Shown here: in pieces, positions 30,696 through 39,486 of the stretch | Layout: every line of letters begins with the position of its first letter | How positions within the stretch are numbered: the first letter of the stretch is position 1 | From: Deinococcus radiopugnans ATCC 19172 | GTDB lineage: Bacteria > Deinococcota > Deinococci > Deinococcales > Deinococcaceae | Length of the DNA: 64,000 bases | Direction: 5' to 3' | Assembly (NCBI RefSeq): GCF_006335125.1 | Contig: NZ_VDMO01000001.1 | Coordinates: 186,001 to 250,000 of the forward strand | Position numbers and translations under genes: made by a program | The notes under the pieces: model-generated | Database searches by the model: none | What the model was told of the DNA's origin: nothing | Seen by the model: only the letters and a program-made list of their open reading frames with translations

Positions 30696-31288
30696 CCGCC
30701 GTGCTGGCGCCCGCGCCCCGGCTGGACGAGCTGCTGGCCCTGAGCGCCGCGCTGCACCGCCACCTGTGTCCGCGCCAGGTGCTGGGCGCCCGCATGGGCC
30801 TGCTGGCCGGGCGGGCGCTGGACATGGCCGTGCCGCGCACCGACAAGAAGCTGATGGTGCTGGCCGAGACCGACGGCTGCTTCGCCGACGGCCTCTCGGT
30901 GGCGACGGGCTGCTGGCTGGGTCGCCGCACGCTGCGCCTGCTGGATCACGGCAAGGTGGCCGCAACGTTCGTGGAGGTGCGGAGTGGGCAGGCCGTGCGC
31001 ATCGCGCCCCGCACCGACTTGCGGGCGCGGGTGCGCGCGGGCCGCGCCGACGGCCAGAAACGCTGGGACGCCTACATGGACGCGTACCAGACCTGGAGCG
31101 ACGAGGCCCTGTTCACGGTCACGCCCGTGCGCCTGACCCTGGATCTGGCCGCCGTAATCAGCGTCAACGGCAAACGCGCGATCTGCGGCGGCTGCGGCGA
31201 GGAGATCATCAACGAGCGCGAGGTGCGCCGGGACGGGGCGGTGCTGTGCCGGGACTGCGTCGGAGAGGGGTACTGGCAGCCGAGGTGA
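30692..31288 (+). CDS. FmdE-family protein with C-terminal zinc ribbon
   Basis: 198 residues. An N-terminal FmdE domain (about 10-130) carries 'LHRHLCPRQVLGARMGLLAG' (H-x-C-P motif) and 'ETDGCFADGLSVATGCWLGRRTL'. The C-terminus has a zinc ribbon: 'CGGCGEEI' and 'LCRDCVGEGYW'. FmdE proteins occur beside molybdenum enzymes such as formylmethanofuran dehydrogenase, formate dehydrogenase and nitrate reductase; a role in cofactor supply or maturation is likely but unproven. It begins at a GTG overlapping the narK stop, so the two are coupled. Confidence 0.82.
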
Positions 31289-31306
31289 GGGACGCGCGGT
31301 CAGGCC

Positions 31307-32143
31307 TTACAGCCGCGTCCTGACCTCCCACAGTTCGGGGAACAGCACCACGCTCAGCACGCCGCGCAGGTAGCCCGCGCCGCTGGTGCCGCCGGAACCG
31401 GGCTTGAAACCGATGGTGCGCTCCACGGTGGTCAGGTGGTTGAAACGCCAGCGCCGGAAGTTGTCCTCCACGTCCAGCAGTTTCTCGGCCAGTTCGTACA
31501 GGTCCCAGTACGTCTCGGGATCGCGGTAGACGGTCAGCCAGGATTCCAGCACGGTCTCGTTCAGCACCGGGGGCTGGGTCAGGTCCCGGCCAAGCACCTC
31601 GTCCGGCACAGGCAGTCCGCGTTCGGCCAGCAGCCGCAGGGCCAGATCGTAGACGCTGGGGGCGTGCAAGACGGCCTCCAGCGGCCCGTGCAGGTCCGGG
31701 CGGTGTTCGTGCGGGCGCAGCAGCACGGCGCGGCGGTTGCCCAGCAGGAACTCCACCGTGCGGTAGCTGGCTGACTGGAACCCGGACGCCTGCCCGAAGG
31801 CGTGGCGGAACTGCAGGTAGTCGGCGGGGGTCATGGTCTTCAGCACTTCCCAGGCGTTGGTCAGCTGTTCCTGGGCGCGGACCACGCGGGTCAGCATTTT
31901 CAGCGGCGCGTCGGTGATGCCGCCTTCCAGCAGCGTCATGGCGGCCCGCAGCTCGCGCACGATCAGCTCCAGCCACACTTCCGAGACGTGGTGGACGGTG
32001 ATGAACAGGTGTTCGTCATGTGCCCCGGTGATGGGCTGGTGCGCGGCCTTCAGGGTGTCGAGCCGCAGGTAATCGCCGTAACTGAGGCTCTGGGAGAAGT
32101 CGGTATAGGCGCGTTCGGCGGCGTTCTGATCCCCGCCGGTCAC
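31307..32143 (-). CDS. kynA: Tryptophan 2,3-dioxygenase
   Basis: 278 residues, the normal bacterial length. It opens the indole ring of L-tryptophan to give N-formylkynurenine using haem and oxygen. Signature segments: 'YGDYLRLDTLKAAHQP', 'HDEHLFITVHHVSEVWLELIVRE', 'GQASGFQSASYRTVEFLLGN' and 'RWRFNHLTTVERTIGFKPGSGGTSGAGYL', which includes the haem-ligand His and substrate loop. Translation begins at a GTG overlapping the kynU stop by 4 bases, so kynU-kynA form a coupled unit. The formamidase needed between the two steps is not in the window. Confidence 0.94.
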   Translation of the reverse strand: MTGGDQNAAERAYTDFSQSLSYGDYLRLDTLKAAHQPITGAHDEHLFITVHHVSEVWLELIVRELRAAMTLLEGGITDAPLKMLTRVVRAQEQLTNAWEVLKTMTPADYLQFRHAFGQASGFQSASYRTVEFLLGNRRAVLLRPHEHRPDLHGPLEAVLHAPSVYDLALRLLAERGLPVPDEVLGRDLTQPPVLNETVLESWLTVYRDPETYWDLYELAEKLLDVEDNFRRWRFNHLTTVERTIGFKPGSGGTSGAGYLRGVLSVVLFPELWEVRTRL

Positions 32144-33405
32144 GCCCCCGCACCCTCTTCCAGCACGTTCTGGATGCCCTGCACGGCCCGCCACACGTCC
32201 GCGTGCGAGTGGTACAGCGGCGTGAAGCCGAAGCGCAGGATGTCCGGCGTGCGGAAATCGCCCAGAATGCCGCGTTCGATCAGCTGCCGCATCACCTCGC
32301 GCGCCTGCGGGTGCCGGTAGGAGACCTGACTGCCTCGTTCGTCATGGCTGCGGGGGGTCACCAGCGTCAGCGGGTGCTGCGCGGCCAGCGGCGTCATCAG
32401 TTCGATAAAGGTATCGGTCAGCGACAGCGACTTGGCCCGCAACTGCTTCATATCCACGTCCGCGAACACCTCTAATGCAGCGTCCAGCGCGCTCAGGCTG
32501 AGAACGGTGGGGGTGCCCACCACGTAGCGCCGCGCGCCGGGAGCGGGGGTGAATTCGCGGGCCATCTCGAAGGGATCGGCGTGGCCCATCCAGCCGCTCA
32601 GAAAGGCCTGGGCCGAGTCCTGATGCCGCTCGGCGACGAACAGGAAACTGGGAGCGCCTGGACCGCCGTTGAGGAACTTGTAGCCGCAGCCCACGGCGAA
32701 GTCCGCGCCCGCCGCGTTCAGGTCCACCGGAAACGCCCCGGCGGAGTGCGCCAGGTCCCAGACCGTCAGGATGCCCCGTTCGTGCGCCCTGGCGGTCAGC
32801 CCCGCCAGATCCAGCCGGCGCCCGGTGCGGTAGTCCACCTCGGTCAGCAGGGTCAGGGCCACGTCATCGGTCAGCTGCGCCTCAAGGTCTGCACTCGGCA
32901 CGGTTCGCAGCTCGTAGCGGCCGCCCAGCAGCGCGTTTAGCCCCTGCGCCATGTACAGGTCCGTGGGAAAGTTGTCGGCCTCGGTGAGGATCACGCGGCG
33001 CTCCGGGGGGGCCATGTGCAGCGCGGCGGCCAGCAGCTTGAAGATGTTGACGCTGGTGCTGTCGCCCACCGCCACCTCGTGCGGATGCGCGCCGATCAGC
33101 GGGGCGATCTTGGCGGCCACGCGGTCCGGCAGGTTCATCCAGTCCTGTGCGGCCTCTGCACCCACTGAGGCGCTGTCGTTGGCCGTCCACGAGCGGATCA
33201 GCTGGCCGCCCCATTCCTGCTCGGCCACGCGGGCCAGGCGGGCGGGCACCGTCAGCGGCAACGCGCCCAGGCTGTTGCCGTCCAGGTAGACCACGCCCTC
33301 CGGCAGCTTGAACTCGGCGCGTTTGTGGGCCAGCGGATCGCGGACGTCTTTCTCCTGCAACTGGCTCAGGGTGGAATCGGCGAACAGGCGGTCAAATACG
33401 GTCAT
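32140..33405 (-). CDS. kynU: Kynureninase
   Basis: A 421-residue PLP enzyme that cleaves kynurenine to anthranilate and alanine. The N-terminal 'LPEGVVYLDGNSLGALP', the 'GDSTSVNIFKLLAAAL' loop, the DLAHSAGA segment and the PLP lysine in 'GCGYKFLNGGPGAPSFLFV' are all family-typical. First gene of the kynU-kynA unit; about 200 bases upstream is the second inverted-repeat element. With kynA it gives most of the tryptophan-to-anthranilate route. Confidence 0.94.
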   Translation of the reverse strand: MTVFDRLFADSTLSQLQEKDVRDPLAHKRAEFKLPEGVVYLDGNSLGALPLTVPARLARVAEQEWGGQLIRSWTANDSASVGAEAAQDWMNLPDRVAAKIAPLIGAHPHEVAVGDSTSVNIFKLLAAALHMAPPERRVILTEADNFPTDLYMAQGLNALLGGRYELRTVPSADLEAQLTDDVALTLLTEVDYRTGRRLDLAGLTARAHERGILTVWDLAHSAGAFPVDLNAAGADFAVGCGYKFLNGGPGAPSFLFVAERHQDSAQAFLSGWMGHADPFEMAREFTPAPGARRYVVGTPTVLSLSALDAALEVFADVDMKQLRAKSLSLTDTFIELMTPLAAQHPLTLVTPRSHDERGSQVSYRHPQAREVMRQLIERGILGDFRTPDILRFGFTPLYHSHADVWRAVQGIQNVLEEGAGA

Positions 33406-33600
33406 GGTAAAACCTCACAAAAAAGCTGGAGAACTGGCCCCGGAATCCGGGAAATGGACAGGCCGCCCCCCTCATCTCGCAGCGGACGGCCCAGCCTGGC
33501 ACACCACCACGCCCGCAGCGCGTGGGCAATGGCGTTCGCCCCAGCGCGGTTCCAGCGGTGCAGGCCAGCGGCTGACATGGACTGAAGTATAGGCGGTGGC

Positions 33601-33769
33601 CTGGAGCAGTTGTCCGAATTACGGCATCAGAAACGAAGACTTCTGATGCCTCCATTCTCTCCTTCGGAGCTGAATCAGTCCCAACTCCTCGTTAAAATTC
33701 ACTCCCTCTCTGCGAGCTGTGCCAGTCCGTTCGATCAAAAGGAAACAGCTCTTTTGACAACTGCTCTAA
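33601..33769. mobile_element. MITE-like inverted-repeat element, copy 2 (169 bp)
   Basis: The ends are CTGGAGCAGTTGTC (33601-33614) and GACAACTGCTCTAA (33756-33769), complementary over the inner 11 bases. The internal 9-base stem is identical to copy 1 (GCATCAGAA 33624-33632, TTCTGATGC 33641-33649), while the loop differs. A 19-base insertion near position 33705 accounts for the greater length. As in copy 1, the right end supplies the TAG stop of the adjacent leftward gene. Confidence 0.75.
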
Positions 33770-34665
33770 GCCCGCTCCGCACGTCCCGCCCACAGGCCCG
33801 CGCCGATCAGCCCGGCGTCCGCGCCCAGTTCGGCGTGCACCACTTCCGGCTGGTAGCGCGGGGGGAACCCGCCCAGGCTTTCGCGCACCCGCGCCAGATA
33901 CCCGGCCCGCAGGCCCACGCTGCCGCCCAGCGCCACGCGGGTCACCCCCAGCAGCGCGGCCACGTCCGCGATCTTCCAGGCGATCAGGGCGGCGGAGCGG
34001 CGGTACGTCGCGTCGGCCTGCGCATGCCCGGCCTCGGCGGCGTCGGCCAGGGCGCGGGCATCCTCGAAGCCCAGTTTCCGCGCCTGAACGCCCAGCGCCG
34101 TACCACTGGTCTCGAATTCCAGCGGTCCCAGCTCACCCAGCGGCGCCACCTCCCTCCCCTGTGTCCACCCGGCGGGCACGCTGACGAAGCCCAGTTCGGC
34201 GTCCAGCCCGTTGCCTGCCAGATGCAGTCGGCCGCCCAGCACCAGTCCGGCCCCCACCCCGGTGCTGACGGTGATGAACATGAATTCGCGGGTTCCCCGG
34301 CCCGCGCCCGCCGCGAATTCCCCCCACGCAGCGGCGCGGGCGTCGTTGAGCGCCGCGCAGGGCAGCCCCAGCCCTGACCCGATCCGCTCGGCCAGGGGCA
34401 CGTCCGTCCAGCCGGGGAAGGTGTGGGTGGCGGTGGCGGTCACGCGCCCGGCGGCCACCGCCCCGGCGCAGGCGACGCCCACGGCGGCGGCGGACGCGGC
34501 CAGCGGCGCGGCCAGGGCCAGGGCGGCGTCGATCACGGCTCCGGGCGTGCTGGGCTTGGGCGTGCGCCTCTCGGCGCGGTGGATCAGCTGAGCGCCCTCC
34601 ATCAGCGCGGCGCGCATGGAGGTACCGCCGATATCGAGGGCCAGCAGGACAGGCGCAGTGGGCAT
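33766..34665 (-). CDS. ROK-family sugar kinase
   Basis: 299 residues with the ASKHA fold: ATP loop 'LALDIGGTSMRAAL', 'AALNDARAAAWGEF' and 'FITVSTGVGAGLVLGGRLHLAGNGLDAELG'. The ROK zinc motif (CxCGxxGC) is absent and the usual ExGH reads 'ELGF', so it belongs to the zinc-free branch (glucokinase, N-acetylmannosamine or N-acetylglucosamine kinase types). nagA lies 5 kb away, so an amino-sugar kinase is possible. The last codon before the TAG stop abuts the inverted-repeat element, whose base pair CTA provides that stop. Confidence 0.85.
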   Translation of the reverse strand: MPTAPVLLALDIGGTSMRAALMEGAQLIHRAERRTPKPSTPGAVIDAALALAAPLAASAAAVGVACAGAVAAGRVTATATHTFPGWTDVPLAERIGSGLGLPCAALNDARAAAWGEFAAGAGRGTREFMFITVSTGVGAGLVLGGRLHLAGNGLDAELGFVSVPAGWTQGREVAPLGELGPLEFETSGTALGVQARKLGFEDARALADAAEAGHAQADATYRRSAALIAWKIADVAALLGVTRVALGGSVGLRAGYLARVRESLGGFPPRYQPEVVHAELGADAGLIGAGLWAGRAERA

Positions 34666-34814
34666 GGGGAATTACAGCACGGCGGCCCCGAGGCCACGTC
34701 TGACAAGCCCGGAATAACACACATCACTTTGAAAAACACAGTATGCTTGGACGATTCAGACCGGCGGTCCCACCGTCGGCAGTTCCCCTACTCTTTCCCA
34801 CAGGAGCGCCCCCC

Positions 34815-35861
34815 ATGCAAATCGGAATCGACAGCTTTGCCGCCGTGGTCTCGGACCCCCGCACCGGCCAGACCCTGGCCGCCACGGACCGCCTGAACAA
34901 CCTGATCGAGGAGATCGAGACGGCGGACCGCGCCGGCATCGACGTGTTCGGCATCGGCGAGCACCACCGCCCCGAATACCTGGATTCCGCGCCGGCCCTG
35001 ATCCTGGCGGCGGCGGCGGCCCGGACGCAGCGCATTCGCCTGACCAGCGCCGTCACCGTGCTGAGCGCCAGCGATCCGGTGCGGGTGTTCCAGCAGTTCG
35101 CCACGCTGGACCTGCTGTCGCGCGGGCGGGCGGAACTGGTGGTGGGCCGGGGCTCGTTCGTGGAAGCCTACCCGCTGTTCGGGCTGGCCCTGGAGGACTA
35201 CGACGCGCTGTTCGCCGAGAAGCTGGACCTGCTGCTGCGGATCAGGGACGAGACGCACGTCCACTGGTCCGGGCAGCACCGCCCCGCATTGACCGGGCAG
35301 GGCATCTACCCCCGGCCCGTGCAGGACCAGCTGCCCATCTGGCTGGGCGCGGGCGGCACCCCCGCCTCGTTCGTGCGCGCGGGCACGCTGGGACTGCCGC
35401 TGATGGTGGCGATTATCGGGGGCGACTTCCGGCAGTTCCGGCCCCTGATCGAGTTGTACCGCCGCGCCGGGCAGCAGGCCGGCTTCGCCCCCGAACAGCT
35501 TCAGGTGGGCGTCCACGCCTTCGGCTTCGTGGGCGAGACCACAGGGGAGGCCAGAGACGCCTTCTGGCCCGGTCATCAGCGGCTGTTCGCGGCGCTGGGA
35601 CAGGAACGCGGCTGGCGGCCTCCCACGCGCGAGAGCTTCGACGCGGCGTGTGGGCCCACCGGTGCGTACCTGATCGGCGACGCGCAGACCGTGGCCCAGA
35701 AAGTGGCGTACGTGAACCGGGTGCTGGGCGGCCTGTCGCGCCTGACCTTCCAGATGACCAACGTGCTGCTGCCCCACCAGGACATGCTGCGCGGCATTGA
35801 GCGGCTGGGCACGCAGGTGGCCCCGCTGGTCCGCGAGGGGCTGACGTCAGCTGAATCCTGA
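34815..35861 (+). CDS. LLM-class (luciferase-like) flavin-dependent oxidoreductase
   Basis: 348 residues with the bacterial luciferase TIM-barrel fold: 'GIGEHHRPEYLDSAPALILAAAAARTQRIRLTSAVTVLSASDPVRVFQQFATLDLLSRGRAELVVGRGSF'. The enzyme would use FMN or F420 to oxidise a small organic substrate; which one cannot be read. CAGGAG stands eight bases before the ATG at 34815. It faces away from the ROK kinase gene across a 149-base gap and appears monocistronic. Confidence 0.88.
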   Translation: MQIGIDSFAAVVSDPRTGQTLAATDRLNNLIEEIETADRAGIDVFGIGEHHRPEYLDSAPALILAAAAARTQRIRLTSAVTVLSASDPVRVFQQFATLDLLSRGRAELVVGRGSFVEAYPLFGLALEDYDALFAEKLDLLLRIRDETHVHWSGQHRPALTGQGIYPRPVQDQLPIWLGAGGTPASFVRAGTLGLPLMVAIIGGDFRQFRPLIELYRRAGQQAGFAPEQLQVGVHAFGFVGETTGEARDAFWPGHQRLFAALGQERGWRPPTRESFDAACGPTGAYLIGDAQTVAQKVAYVNRVLGGLSRLTFQMTNVLLPHQDMLRGIERLGTQVAPLVREGLTSAES

Positions 35862-35982
35862 GGCACCCTGACCCCTGAACAGGGGCTGTGTGAGGTTTCG
35901 GACAGTTGATAGGCGGTATATTCCGTTCACCTGGAAGAACTGTTGTCCCGTGTACCGCGTCCAGGCCGTGGGTTTCTTGAAG

Positions 35983-37590
35983 ATGACTTTTGAGTACCAT
36001 ATTCCTGCCCAGGCAGATCAGAAACCCGAACTGGATCTCCAGACCGTGGTGCTGCTGGCCCAGTCGGCTGACGACGCCTTTGAACGCTGCGTCACCCTGG
36101 CCCTGCACAGGACCAGGGCTACCACCGTGACGATCTCGCTGCACTGCGCGGAGTCCGGCGAACTGGAAGTCGTGGCCGCCGCAGGGCAGCGGGCCTCCGC
36201 GGCGGTGGGGCGACGTCTGCCCAGGGGCCAGGGTCTGGGCTGGCACGTTATCTCAACTGCGGCGCCGTATCTGGTCGAAGAGGCCCTGAACACCCGCGAC
36301 GCGCACTTCGTCGCGGGCCGCCCCCGCTCGGGCATGTACCTGGGGGTGCCGCTGCTGGCCCCCGACGGCCAGGTGCTGGGGGTGCTGGCCGCCGACACCA
36401 CGGACAGCGACGAGATTCTGGGCACGCCCGACGCGCAGCTGCTGCTGGTGCTGGGACAGGCGGCGGGCGTGGCTTACACCCGCTGGAAGGCGCTGGAGGA
36501 CGCGCAGCGCAGCGCCCGGCAGTATCAGCAGCTCGCGCACCTGTCGGCCCAGCTGGAGACCCTGACCCACCCGGACGACATCGCCCGCGAGGCGTTGGGG
36601 ATGCTGCTGACCCTGAGCGAATTCGACATCGGGGCGGTGATGGACGTCGACGAGCGCGGCCTGGTCCACCTGAGCATGATTCAGGGCGATGAGGCCACGG
36701 CCAATGCGATTGCCGCAGCCCTGATGAGCGTCGACGCGCCGCGCGGCTTGATTGCGGAAATCATGGCCACCAACCGCAGCGCCGCGGTCTCCGACTACCG
36801 CGCCCAACCGGATTCACCGCCCGAACTGATGCGCGCCCGTTCAATCCTGGCCGCGCCGCTGCGCAGTGGCGAGCGCATGACCGGGATCATCGGTCTGGTG
36901 AAGCTGGACACGCCGCGCACGATTCCACCGGAACTGGTCACCCTGCTGGATATGGTGGCGGCGCGGGTGGACCGGGCGCAGGAGCGGGTGGGCACCTACA
37001 CCCAGATGCGTCAGATGCGCGAGGCCGCGCTGCGGGCGGTGGGCCGCGTGCTGGAGGGACGGGACGGCGAGACTTTCGGGCATACCGACCGCGTCACGGC
37101 GCTGGCGCTGCGCCTTGGGCAGGCGCTGGGACTGGAAGACGAGGCGCTGCAGCACCTGCGCTGGGGAGCGTATCTGCACGACATTGGCAAGGTGACCCTG
37201 GGGGACGACATTCTGCGCAAACCGGGTCCGCTGACCCCCGGCGAACGTGCCCTGATGCAAAAGCACGTGATCATCGGGGATCACATTCTGCGCGACGAGA
37301 TCTTCGTGCCGCGCGAGGTGCGCGCCGTCGTGCGCTCTCATCACGAGCGCTGGGACGGAGCCGGCTACCCGGACGGCCTGGCCGGCACGGCGATTCCCCT
37401 GCTGGCCCGGATCTTCAGCGTGGTCGACGTGTACGACGCGCTGGTCAACAAGCGCCCCTACAAAGCCGCGTGGACCCACGCGCAGGCGATGGCGGAGTTG
37501 CGGCGGGGCGCCGGCAGCCAGTTCGATCCGCACGCGCTCGCGTGTTTCGAGGCGCTGTTCGCCCGTGAAGGGGACACCCATGACGGATAA
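35983..37590 (+). CDS. GAF - HD-GYP cyclic-di-GMP phosphodiesterase
   Basis: About 535 residues: two GAF-type sensor domains (about 15-170 and 185-340) and an HD-GYP domain (about 355-530) with 'GAYLHDIGKVTLGDDILRKPGPL' (HD), 'VVRSHHERWDGAGYPDGL' (HH and GYP) and 'VVDVYDALVNKRPY'. HD-GYP enzymes hydrolyse c-di-GMP. The ATG at 35983 is preferred, but the frame is open to 35890 and no clear ribosome site decides it. Its last 11 bases overlap the GGDEF gene, so opposing enzymes of the same second messenger are coupled. Confidence 0.88.
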   Translation: MTFEYHIPAQADQKPELDLQTVVLLAQSADDAFERCVTLALHRTRATTVTISLHCAESGELEVVAAAGQRASAAVGRRLPRGQGLGWHVISTAAPYLVEEALNTRDAHFVAGRPRSGMYLGVPLLAPDGQVLGVLAADTTDSDEILGTPDAQLLLVLGQAAGVAYTRWKALEDAQRSARQYQQLAHLSAQLETLTHPDDIAREALGMLLTLSEFDIGAVMDVDERGLVHLSMIQGDEATANAIAAALMSVDAPRGLIAEIMATNRSAAVSDYRAQPDSPPELMRARSILAAPLRSGERMTGIIGLVKLDTPRTIPPELVTLLDMVAARVDRAQERVGTYTQMRQMREAALRAVGRVLEGRDGETFGHTDRVTALALRLGQALGLEDEALQHLRWGAYLHDIGKVTLGDDILRKPGPLTPGERALMQKHVIIGDHILRDEIFVPREVRAVVRSHHERWDGAGYPDGLAGTAIPLLARIFSVVDVYDALVNKRPYKAAWTHAQAMAELRRGAGSQFDPHALACFEALFAREGDTHDG

Positions 37591-39253
37591 CGACCCGGCC
37601 ACCCAGCAACTGCCGGGGGCTCGGCTCGGCTCGGCGTCCACGGGTGCAGAGACCGGGGACCTGGCACAGATCCGCGCGGGCACGTCGGCCATCCGTGCCG
37701 AACTGCGCGCCGCCCTGGACCGGGCCACCGATCCCGACAGCGCGGCAGACACCCGGTCCCTGGCGTACCGTGAAGCGGCGTATTTCGCGCTCGATCTCAG
37801 GGACCTCAAGGCGGGGATGGAACATGCGCTGAACTGCCTGCACTGGGCGCGGGTCAGCGGGGAAGCTACCGTGCAGGTCAAGGCCCACGTGACGCTGGCG
37901 CTGGCCATGATGGAATCCTACGACGATGCGGGCGCGCAGCGTGAATTCATGGCGGCCCTCATTCTGGCCGAGGAGATCGGCGACGCCCGGGGCGTGGCAC
38001 TGGTGGCCGTCAATGCGTCTCACTTCGAGCTGGAACGGCGCAATTACCTGCAGGCTGCCCAGCACCTGCTGGAGCTGCTGAACTCCGCGTCCATGCAGGC
38101 GCTGCGGGAACCGGATGCCCGTGGGCTGTGGGAAACGTTCCACATCAATTTCGTGGTCTCCGTCTCAGAAACTCTGCTGGCGGGAACGGAGCTTGACCCT
38201 GACATCAAGGCACTGCTGCAGGCCGCCGAGGGTCAGCTGGCCGTCTCCGCGGGGGTGCTGGCCGCCATGCTCAGCGAACGCCACGACCGCAGCCTGCTGG
38301 AGACGGCGGCGGTGCTCGACGCGCTGACCCGCCACGCGCTGTGGACCGGCGACCTGACCGTGGCCCAGACTCTGGCCGACGATCACGTCCGGCTTACGGG
38401 CGAGGCCGATTTTCCGCTGCTGTACGGCCGCGCACTGCTGGACCGCAGCCGGGTGTACGCCCGCAGCGGGGATCTCGAACGCGCGATTCTGGATGCCGGA
38501 CAGGCCGTCGGCTACTTCCACGAGGCCGCCTCGGAACTGTGGGAGACCCGCTCACGCGAACAGCTCGCCGCCATCTACGCGCGTGGTGGGCGCTACCGCG
38601 AGGCCTTCGAGACCCAGCAGGAGGTGACCCGCGGCATGGAAAACCTGTACCGGGACTACCACCAGCAGCGCGCCCTGGTCCGGCAGATCGCGCAGCAGGC
38701 GCGTGAGGCGGAGGTGCGGGCGGAGGCGCTGGCCGAGGCCGCGCTGCGCGACCCACTCACCGGTGCCCCCAACCGCACGCGGGCCATGCAGGTGCTGGCC
38801 GAATTGCACGCCCGCGCCCGGCAGGGCCACCCCAGCGCGGTGGCGCTGCTGGATCTCGACCTGTTCAAACGCGTCAACGACACGTTTGGGCATCTGGTCG
38901 GCGACGCGGTGCTGACCCGGGTGACCCGCCTGCTGAGCGCCGAACTGCGCGAACAGGACCTGCTGGCCCGGCTGGGCGGCGAGGAATTCATCGTGATCCT
39001 CTCGGACGTGACGGCCCAGGAGGCGGAGGTGGTCTGTGCCCGGCTGCGCGAGACCCTGCAGAACGCGTCCTGGGCAGACCTGGCGCCCGGCCTGGTGACC
39101 ACGGGCAGCTTCGGGGTGGCCGTGCTGGACGGCCAGCAGGACATCACCGGGGTGCTCACGCTGGCCGACCGGGCGCTGTACGCCGCGAAGGCTGCGGGCA
39201 GAAACGCGGTCAGGGGAGTGCCGAGACCGGCCGAGCTGGTCCGCGACCCGTGA
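37580..39253 (+). CDS. Diguanylate cyclase (TPR-like - GGDEF)
   Basis: 557 residues. The N-terminal two thirds are helical with TPR-like repeats; a coiled stretch (about 355-390, 'QQRALVRQIAQQAREAEVRAEALAEAAL') leads into a GGDEF domain (about 390-550) with active site 'GGEEF'. The inhibitory I-site RxxD (R-E-Q-D) lies five residues before GGEEF, so product feedback is expected. It makes c-di-GMP from GTP. GAAGGGG precedes the ATG at 37580 inside the end of the HD-GYP gene. Confidence 0.9.
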   Translation: MTDNDPATQQLPGARLGSASTGAETGDLAQIRAGTSAIRAELRAALDRATDPDSAADTRSLAYREAAYFALDLRDLKAGMEHALNCLHWARVSGEATVQVKAHVTLALAMMESYDDAGAQREFMAALILAEEIGDARGVALVAVNASHFELERRNYLQAAQHLLELLNSASMQALREPDARGLWETFHINFVVSVSETLLAGTELDPDIKALLQAAEGQLAVSAGVLAAMLSERHDRSLLETAAVLDALTRHALWTGDLTVAQTLADDHVRLTGEADFPLLYGRALLDRSRVYARSGDLERAILDAGQAVGYFHEAASELWETRSREQLAAIYARGGRYREAFETQQEVTRGMENLYRDYHQQRALVRQIAQQAREAEVRAEALAEAALRDPLTGAPNRTRAMQVLAELHARARQGHPSAVALLDLDLFKRVNDTFGHLVGDAVLTRVTRLLSAELREQDLLARLGGEEFIVILSDVTAQEAEVVCARLRETLQNASWADLAPGLVTTGSFGVAVLDGQQDITGVLTLADRALYAAKAAGRNAVRGVPRPAELVRDP

Positions 39254-39486
39254 CCCAGGCCGTTGCGGACTGCGCTGCCCGCAGCCCGATAGGGGGTGCC
39301 AGGACGATCACGCGCTCAGGGACCCAGGCCCGGAGACGCCGGGCTGGGCAAGGGCGCCGCCGGTCAGACGGGCCTGGTTTTACCGTTCCAGGCCAGCAGG
39401 CAGACGGATTTCCGATCAACGGCGGGCCGGGCTGCCGATAAGGGCGCACCACCGGCCCCGAAAATAAGCGACACTGGGACCCACTG

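Noticed and set aside
33406..33600. Gene between kynU and the inverted-repeat element
   Set aside because: Short frames here have no ribosome site or recognisable sequence; the segment is best read as kynU upstream DNA.
35866..35895. CCCCT-GAAC-AGGGG hairpin as terminator after the luciferase-like gene
   Set aside because: Five-base stem with no T-run; too weak to call.
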